A DNA stretch of 64,000 bases from Roseomonas alba. Lineage in GTDB: Bacteria; Pseudomonadota; Alphaproteobacteria; Acetobacterales; Acetobacteraceae. Of this stretch, positions 61,201 through 64,000 are shown one piece after another; the stretch's first letter is position 1, and each line of letters starts with the position of its first letter. The notes beneath the pieces are model-generated. The model searched no databases, was not told the origin of the DNA, and was given only the letters and a program-made list of their open reading frames with translations. Made by a program: the position numbers and the translations under genes. The stretch covers positions 186,001-250,000 of the forward strand of contig NZ_JAHYBZ010000009.1 in NCBI RefSeq assembly GCF_019430885.1, read 5' to 3'.

Positions 61201-62869
61201 CATTCGCCCCGGTGCGCTGGATGATGTCGCCGGTGCCCGCCACGCCGCCGGTGCCGGCGCGCAGCGTGACATCGCCAGCCTCGTCGCGGCTCACCACGCT
61301 GCCGATGACGATCTGGCGCGAGGCTTCGAGGATGATCGAGCCGCCGGTGAAGGCCTCGATGACATCGGGGGTGATCTGCACCCATTCCGTGCCGGTGCCG
61401 GTCGTCGCGCTGATGGCGCCTGGACCGGTGACACTGCCGCCCATCGTGGTGAGGTCGCCTGGCGTCTCGGTGACGGTGTTGCCGTCGAGGTCGAGGGGCG
61501 TGCCCGCATCCGCGATGAAGATGTTCAGGGGGTCGAGCAGGAACTGGCCGTTGGTGCCGTTCGTCGCGTGCAGGTCCACCACGCCGTCCAGCACGAAGGC
61601 GGATTGGCCCGAGACCTCGATGAAGCCGCCATCGCCGCGTGTCGCGCCGCCGCGCGCGGTGAGGGTGCCGCGCATCTCGGTGCGGTCGGTGCTGTTGATG
61701 TCGATCTCGCCGCCATTGCCGCGGACCGTGGCATCGGTGCGAATCTCGGCGCCGCGCGCGATGGTGGTGCGGGCGGCCATGGTCTGGTCGCGGCCGCGTC
61801 CGGTGGTGCCGACGAGGACGCGGCCGCCACCCACCCCGCCCGAGGCGTCGATGCGGGCGTTGGCGCCGACGCGCACTTCGCCCGTCGCCTGCAGGGCAAC
61901 CTGGCCGCCGCGCTGTTGCACGCCGCCGGTCGCGGTCAAGGTGCCGTCCAGCACGACATTGCCGCCTTCGGCGCGCAGGGCGATCTCGCCGCGCCGGCCG
62001 GCAGCCGTTGGCGCGTCGATGCGACCGGTGTTTCGCACCAGATCCTCGACGAGGCCCGACGCGGCGTGGGCGGTGAGCAGCACGGAGCCGCCGGGGGCCT
62101 CGATGACGCCGCTGTTGGTGACCAGCGCGGCGTTGCCGTCGGGCGCGGACGTCACGGCGCGCGTCACGTCGATGCCGATCAGCCCGTCGCCGGCGAGGTC
62201 GAGGACGAAGGTCTCGGCGGCACCCAGGGCGACGCGGCCCAGCCGCGCGCGGATCACGCCCGAATTGGACGCGCCCGGCCCGACCAGGGCAGCGAGGCCG
62301 CGATCGGCGACGGTGATGCGGCCCCGATTCTCGACCCGCGCGCCGGGCCGCGGCGCACCGTCGAAGACCATGCGCCCGGCCATGAAGTTGTTGTTGGTGA
62401 TGTTGGCGGCCGAGGCAATCAGCGCGCCGACATCCACCTGCGCGCCCTGCGCGAAGACCATGCCCGACTGATTGACGATGGCCACGCCGCCATTGGCCTG
62501 AACCCGCCCGGCGATGACCGAGGGGTCGGGGCCGGTCACGCGATTCAGCGTCCAGGATCCCTGGTTCGGCTGGACGAACTGCACCGTATGTTGGCTGCCG
62601 ACGTTGAACTGCTGCCAGTCGATCGCCGCGCGGTCGGTGGATTGCCGGACGGTGGTGCGGTTCGCCGTCTGCGCGATCGCCGCCTGGCCAGCCACGACCT
62701 GGCCGCCGGTAGGCCCGGATGTCTGCGCCAGCGCCGTGCCCGTGACCGGCAGCAGCGCCGTCGTCGCCAGCAGCCACCAGCGTTGGGGTGCGCGCCGGAC
62801 CGGCGGCAGCGTCAGCGCGGACTTCGCCGGACGGCGGCGGGCGGGGCGGGCGGGCGCGCGACGCGGCAT
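49289..62869 (-). CDS. Giant filamentous-haemagglutinin-type TpsA exoprotein
   Basis: A 4526-residue secreted adhesin of the two-partner secretion type. A long signal peptide has an Arg-rich n-region and core 'WWLLATTALLPVTGTALAQT' (about 31-50). The TPS domain (about 51-310) contains 'WQQFNVGSQHTVQFVQPN', 'ANGGVAIVNQSGMVFAQGA' and 'LIASAANITNNNF'. The rest is a beta-helix of short Gly/Ala/Thr strands, including two tandem arrays (about 3160-4010). A Cys pair (4478, 4485) near the end recalls the HMW1 anchor. AAGG lies ten bases before the ATG, inside the 3' end of tpsB. No frameshift or stop is seen across 13.6 kb. Confidence 0.92.
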   Translation of the reverse strand: MPRRAPARPARRRPAKSALTLPPVRRAPQRWWLLATTALLPVTGTALAQTSGPTGGQVVAGQAAIAQTANRTTVRQSTDRAAIDWQQFNVGSQHTVQFVQPNQGSWTLNRVTGPDPSVIAGRVQANGGVAIVNQSGMVFAQGAQVDVGALIASAANITNNNFMAGRMVFDGAPRPGARVENRGRITVADRGLAALVGPGASNSGVIRARLGRVALGAAETFVLDLAGDGLIGIDVTRAVTSAPDGNAALVTNSGVIEAPGGSVLLTAHAASGLVEDLVRNTGRIDAPTAAGRRGEIALRAEGGNVVLDGTLTATGGVQQRGGQVALQATGEVRVGANARIDASGGVGGGRVLVGTTGRGRDQTMAARTTIARGAEIRTDATVRGNGGEIDINSTDRTEMRGTLTARGGATRGDGGFIEVSGQSAFVLDGVVDLHATNGTNGQFLLDPLNIFIADAGTPLDLDGNTVTETPGDLTTMGGSVTGPGAISATTGTGTEWVQITPDVIEAFTGGSIILEASRQIVIGSVVSRDEAGDVTLRAGTGGVAGTGDIIQRTGANVSVNGVLSLETGAGGISLAADLRATGVVLSASGDITQTGGSIAHRVAGTELSLAITSSGGAVSLLGANNGSFALAASSASGDFALTGSAIRLTGTLEGNGVQLIGTEGAVALEGDVRATELGVAATTGISQAAGTTVENRGGAATALGVTALVSGTGDIALDRDNGSLVLRSGGTDDGAMQVRSARRLEIGSGATVSVAGAATFTVTGNGNPLVLTGNLHADSVSLAAAGNVSQPGAGVMARRASGGGADPTAELPLTVAVTGNNHTVALTGGNGSLQVLGASTTDGSIAIRGGSMTVAGAVTAEANGAARSDVTLATATGGLALDATVTARNAIFNAAGAVTQTASLDLGGTAGGRLRVRGASGAGASAAASIDLAQSNAVTELDARVSGTLAFTAAGDLLVTQARGAGVALVGGDLTVPAGQSGIISSGAAGVTVVADSLTVPGTLTAANGRTISLRVDALDLSGGTVSAGTAGTVEIGPRSSDYAVQLGTAGNPAGTLELATADLAAITTGALRLGRTTIASEPVATITALGLTTVEALSTTADLSLLSAAGISVQAALTAPTLYLEAGANDILLGAVPLTASGAGAAITLLTPGAIVQDSGGTLVAPAGTTVALIAHAPGGITLSGSGDFTLAGGLTPSGAGGERSLYAHDSISFTTTGALTVASEVESTVAGATVALGAGSLTIAAPVITAPTGTIALSATGADAGSTITQTAAGLLTTGTLTLDADGAIDLAQAANVVGTLGSVAFNESFGYRSTTGFTVSGPLAPTNAGNADITIIADSGTISLNAPIGAGSGTVRLTATTGDIEQADAGAAITAGRLEVTAAGHAQLAPTLSADQNVVGVLGGSAVGTTFSFAAAGDLAMDGSITQTAPGGSARIDAAGALTLNAGAILGFDSITLNAQGALTLRGTVGIDQATPISLVRLGAGAGITQEATGRIVADTLGIRATGDVLLTTGTNDVRHVAAGTDGAFALDTAGALATGTVDSVPLWGEAAVAVSGVLGSSVTLSAGDLTINPASLGVIGLGVHASAVDGVLTLRADRLALNGSIGAGDVFGAPDLNGTIDIAPRTLGRAVVIGGTDAGALALSQSDLLGLYARHLIIGRSEAGAGGLTVASAVSTLYINTVLLRGGGITLDGTFTLPTADGLLTLSAVTGDIVQNAGSVTATHLLAQALAGSVRLDGTAVLNQVGDIAGSAGTGEDFAFRGAGSYGIAGPGIAAPDGTVTLRAPSGSIAQALGAPITADRLAVTAAGAVMLDGGGATAGMADLNRVATLGATEGTSVTFRNADALTVEGVTANGFTGSAVVLEAPTLALAGDVVASIADGRIVLRTGADFDAPGAGTAITQTAGVIRTHDLSASAGDEIALTRNNEVTRLAAGVGAASASADSVVLRDGGTLSFTDAAGGVEVAARVNAGAGSAVQIVADGLTVAPAMAGAVFSAPGGVVRFLPFTAGATIGLGGSGDTTNYATSLLQRVQADRLVIGADDAGTLTLRQTLDLTGASAPLVLELHSGGDILAGGFALSLRGISAFAAGDVTLGTTASAIQHVVAGESRSGGIVAGGTIAMTTGGTLAVDAPIAAAGASLTLTAQDFVIANGATIATGAVPDALLRIVSTNPAGLRLGVAGGDPGLSQAEIALLDAGGGTLHLEGATITFAGTVAVDGAAAGLVDMSTTGSITQTDGALSVAALRAAAASVQLDRAGNVLPQIEAVATGNIAIATDGATTLRGTRSANGDVTVTAGSIALTDAAGSIAVRAADTVNLTATNGDITGTADLAAIRAATLNATASGAITLTGDNAVGTLAAIAGTGVTFDNTLDLTAGATGAGGTAVAGGVTLSAPSLRLNETLATGTVDLTATAGDVTQATGTRVATGTLRASATGVVTLDAANPDGTARNQIQDIDALSAGTDITLRNALALTLDLPVSVGAGRVLTLEAPALTIGDSLSAGAGGRIVLRTGSFNGGVASGGDILQTGGTISTPELAALAGGAVSLDQPANAIGALGGGRSAAGVDLGLGLVAGTNGVVRSGGFGGSASLGVTGALDIGTGGSLLLRADDFAIAAAIRVPDGTVTLLPVTTDAGIGYVLGGASGSTQAGRITLDSTELSFFPTGTPAAELILGALGVTGSVDIEGTVSLATGGATPRVNQLTLIGDGALTQAAGTSIDVAALRAIFPNGAVRLDPGIAGNRIAALAGIVAGGDVAIRGGAGLMTLRNGGGGSAIRTSASGSTITLRADDLDIQASVQTPNGTINLLPETIGTTVTLGGTGAGTLALTAVELARLGGSGETLDAPTAARLRIGADGTQRTAGDIRVVGDVPLRGRVGTLDLVAGQPGAAGGSVRQTNGSVDVATLTGTAQGDFRLGLSGNAFDTATGIAAGTLPAAGATGVIDLATAGALAATGITAPVSIRLAAGAALTAGGITAPTILLQGGAVRLTDLIQGSTSVAIESTGGVTQDPGAIVVTGLFTLNGGTIALPEDNQIVELDGLVATGPVLSLNTVLPLLVSGAVSAVGSLSFHTDQGLTVADAGSISVAGGPGTATLSAGGDIDYRGGLSTSGASSLTAGGALAFSGVANIGGALTLGAGAGMTLAGSITTGSAIGATATGTLTSTATLDAIAGIELVAGTDLALGGAWSAGEAARFAAGGLLTYTATGRGDGNVTLTTPGAIEAASGSSIMAAATLRLDAGTDLTAVGSLGGGPLVTLSAGTGAMTLAGTIGATGAVTGTAGGAITTTGTVTAEGTISLTAGGALAASNSLDAGGALTLDAGAGLSLDGAWSAGGAATITTTGALAYAAAGTGAADITLRATGAITAEAASTIAGAGTVRLDAGTDLTAQGTVSGGPLVALTAGTGAVTLVGTIGATGDLTATAGGALTTTAALTAGGDATLTAGGMLVASNRLAAGAALTLNAEGVMEVGGTWSAGAAATFAAGGTLRMTASGTAGADATLATPGAIVVTDASVITGVGQVRLAAGTDLTAAGTLNGGPLLDLAAEAGAMTLSGTIGAAGAVTARAGGTLATSAALTAGGDVALTAGGALSAANSLTAGGTLRLDAGAGMTVGGSWSAGGAVTFSAGALLAHDATGQAGGAVTLATPGAINASAGSSITTPATIAFAAGTDLLALGTLDGGPQITLTATSGAMTLDGTISATGAVAGTAGGTLTTDAAITAGQTVSLLAGGALHATNRIAANAGDLTLRAGTDLSADGTFTTGANAGLTAAGGAMSLDGTIEATGTVTGTAGGGLATDAAITAGQAISLLAGGALNVTDWIAANAGDLTLRAGTDLSASGIFTARANATLTAAGGTMTLAGTIGAGGDLAGTAGGALVTGATITAGRAISLLAGGALDATNRIAATAGDLTLRAGTNLSATGIFTAGVNANLAATGGAMTLDGTIGANGTVTATAGGALTTAAAITAGQAVSLIAGGMLDASGRIAANADDLTLQAGTGLSASGTFIAGANATLSTFGGPLTLVGTLSATGSIAVAAGGSLQSTATVEAGQALTLTSGGDMTLSTLHRAGTSLSAAAGGTLAASGTLAANQDIALRAGQAMTLQGLVQAGGTLAATADGALTQSGTVQGDAVALRAGGVLTQTGAVSAAAAMTLSGAGGIASSGTVSAGGPVTLEAGGGLSQSGYLRSGQDAALSAGGAVSLGGQAVAATDFTVQSGGTATLTDGKITAGGVVRLTAGQGATLQSFQIDPTVIELRTSGALDLTAVTLVSSDAIILSGSTVTLRGNSITTGTLDVDAAGRLTLDGGSYVIGRAVSFTAPGGITTPNTITVSPRGSLRPAVVFDTRAAGTLPDPLDVVEPDVPGLPNAQQTTQVRLPGTEVPGAFGPASTAAAGPMQIDIDAGRSAIFLLLDGGTVTGNIVSAGRLGIHGTGGSAELTGQIIDISGTPVGGTTAARFADSTRPASTGALTRYRINGCVVSSVNCVVPSQVLTIPQAPPQRIDIRLGGGAITDPDVQLPNIAEEDY
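50850..51840 (-). repeat. Tandem array, 4 x 246 bp (82 aa), in tpsA
   Basis: Anchor positions with the same local sequence fall at 50935, 51181, 51427 and 51673, each exactly 246 bp apart. The encoded units carry 'DLTLRAGTDLSA', 'MTLDGTIGA', 'AITAGQAISLLAGGAL'. Copies are diverged at many bases but keep the period and frame. The array edges given are approximate. Confidence 0.85.
51840..53430 (-). repeat. Tandem array, 4 x 429 bp (143 aa), in tpsA
   Basis: The shared GACCAGG anchor lies at 52014, 52443, 52872 and 53301, each exactly 429 bp apart. Encoded units contain 'GGAWSAGGAA', 'TLATPGAI', 'VRLDAGTDLTA', 'GGPLVTLSAGTGAMTLAGTI' and 'TLTAGGAL'. The C-terminal portion of each unit resembles the 82-residue repeats of the neighbouring array. 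Edges are approximate. Confidence 0.85.
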
Positions 62870-62873
62870 GGGC

Positions 62874-64000
62874 TCAGAACCTTATCAGCGTGCGGAAGTA
62901 GAGCTGCGTCGCGCGCAGCGGCTCGGAGAACTGCCCGTCGGGCTGGGTGGTGATGCGGCGGGCGAGCTCGACATCGACCTGCACCGTGTCGGCGACGATG
63001 GTGCGCACGCCGCCGCCCCAAGAGGACAGGCGCCGGTCCGCATCGGTATCGAGGTTCTGGTAGGCCCAGCCCATGTCGCGGAAGAGATAGAACTGCGACC
63101 AGCCGCGATTGTTGCCGAGCGCGGGCTCGGCCGGGATCTCGTAGGCGAGGTCGAGCTGGAGCTCGAGCGCATAGCCGTAGCCGTAGTCGCCCGTCACCTG
63201 GCCCGAATAGAAGCCGCGGCCGAGGCGGTTGCCGCCGAGATAGTATTTCTCGGCATTCGGCAGCACGTTGGCCGACCATTGGCCGTTCACATAGCCTTGG
63301 AAATTGATCATCGCCCCTTCGAAGGGCGAGAAGATCGGCTGCACGCGTTGGTACTCGCCGGTCCATTTCGTGAAGTCGAACTCGCTGCCGATGCGCGTCG
63401 CGCGCGGATCGTCATTCGCCGTGGCGTCCCAGTCGATGACGCCCTGATGTGCGCGGAACCCGCCCTGGTTCGTCGCCGGCGGGAAGAAGGGGATGAAGCT
63501 GTCGAGCGCCTGGCCGTCGAAGCCGCCGCGCACCGCCCGGATGTGGTCGCGGCCGGCGAGCGAGCGCCCCGAAGGCGTGCCGACGCCCGTGTAGGTCGTG
63601 CTGTCGAACATGTCGAACTGCCCGACCGCCCAGAGATTGGCGGGGCGCGACCGGATGATCGGGTAGCTCGCGACCACGCCGGCAAGGGAAGTCTCGCCAT
63701 TGTAGCCGATCTGCGCGAGCTGGCCGGACGGCAGCGTGTTGCCCATGCCGGCATAGACGCGCAGCTTGAGGCCCGACCCGCCGATGAAGGTTTCGAAGCT
63801 CGCCTGGGTGAACCACTGGGTACCCTGTTCGGAGCCGAACAGCGTCACCTCGGTGCGTTCGCCGAACTCGCTGAGGGAGTTGAGGCCTGCGACGAGCAGC
63901 GCCTCCCACGGGCCGGTCAGATTGTAGGCGCGGTTGTCGACGTTGAAATAGCCGCTGACGGCGGAGCGCGTGACCTGCGCGATCAGGCGCAGCGCGCCGG
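62874..64000 (-). CDS. TpsB outer-membrane transporter (FhaC/ShlB/HecB family), 5' truncated by window
   Basis: The C-terminal ~375 residues of a TpsB/FhaC-type 16-strand beta-barrel that exports TpsA. Alternating amphipathic strands, 'YYLGGNRLGRGFYSGQVTGD' (conserved barrel region with the G-x-x-x-R-G turn) and 'LYFRTLIRF' ending in Phe are typical of Omp85-superfamily C-termini. The frame is open to the window edge, so the signal peptide and POTRA domains lie outside. The stop is four bases before the tpsA ATG, so the partners are co-transcribed and probably co-translated. Confidence 0.9.
   Translation of the reverse strand, partial: GALRLIAQVTRSAVSGYFNVDNRAYNLTGPWEALLVAGLNSLSEFGERTEVTLFGSEQGTQWFTQASFETFIGGSGLKLRVYAGMGNTLPSGQLAQIGYNGETSLAGVVASYPIIRSRPANLWAVGQFDMFDSTTYTGVGTPSGRSLAGRDHIRAVRGGFDGQALDSFIPFFPPATNQGGFRAHQGVIDWDATANDDPRATRIGSEFDFTKWTGEYQRVQPIFSPFEGAMINFQGYVNGQWSANVLPNAEKYYLGGNRLGRGFYSGQVTGDYGYGYALELQLDLAYEIPAEPALGNNRGWSQFYLFRDMGWAYQNLDTDADRRLSSWGGGVRTIVADTVQVDVELARRITTQPDGQFSEPLRATQLYFRTLIRF

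Noticed and set aside
59772..62471. 899-codon and overlapping 849-codon plus-strand frames opposite tpsA
   Set aside because: Ala/Pro/Ser- or Arg-rich mirror images of the Gly/Ala/Thr repeats of tpsA, with no start signal or domain.

Overview
The window is one contiguous piece of a high-GC alphaproteobacterial chromosome. The gene content (a long-form TssL without TssJ, two TssC paralogues, TagJ, the FHA/PpkA/PppA/TagF set, a cluster-linked methyltransferase) and the GC-rich, hairpin-prone intergenic DNA suggest a Rhodospirillales / Acetobacteraceae-type bacterium (Roseomonas-like). This placement is an inference from gene content, not from a marker gene.

Region 1 (1-12.0 kb) is housekeeping and metabolic. 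It starts with the 3' end of a tRNA-Arg(ACG) and a DMT/EamA exporter. Next is a tightly overlapping trehalose operon (otsB, a GH15 glycosidase, otsA) read from GTG, TTG and TTG starts. A convergent M20 peptidase follows, then a divergent group of an oxaloacetate-decarboxylase-like PEP mutase family protein, an FMN-dependent 2-hydroxy-acid oxidase and an MFS transporter. A stand-alone receiver protein and the oxygen-independent coproporphyrinogen oxidase HemN close the region; a TTG-N8-CAA dyad of FNR/FixK type lies upstream of hemN.

Region 2 (12.1-45.8 kb) is an almost complete type VI secretion system. Block A (+): vgrG, a small unknown gene, fha, tssK, tssL (OmpA-like C-terminus), tssM, tagF, pppA. 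Block B (-): clpV, hcp, a tandem two-domain hcp, and a third divergent hcp. Block C (+): tssA, tssB, tssC, a second tssC, tagJ, then after a repeat pair tssE, tssF, tssG, then after another repeat pair a SAM methyltransferase, an OmpA-like protein and a membrane-anchored HExxH protein. The Ser/Thr kinase ppkA is convergent with this end. I found no tssJ, PAAR gene or obvious effector-immunity pair. PpkA, PppA, Fha and TagF form the usual threonine-phosphorylation control module. A 'D-x-T-V'-type acidic Thr motif occurs in TssL, in the HExxH protein and in PpkA itself, which could tie all three to the FHA reader.

Region 3 (45.8-64 kb, all -) is a two-partner secretion operon: the C-terminal part of a TpsB/FhaC-type outer-membrane transporter (cut by the window edge), a 4526-residue filamentous-haemagglutinin-type TpsA, and a CHAT-protease lipoprotein. 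TpsA carries two in-frame tandem arrays with exact periods of 429 bp (143 aa) and 246 bp (82 aa), and a lone Cys pair near its C-terminus.

The most unusual items are the single-chain tandem Hcp with an internal Shine-Dalgarno plus ATG, the HExxH protein carrying a TssL-like phospho-acceptor motif, the nested repeat architecture of TpsA, and the REPIN-like inverted hairpin pairs that punctuate the T6SS operons.
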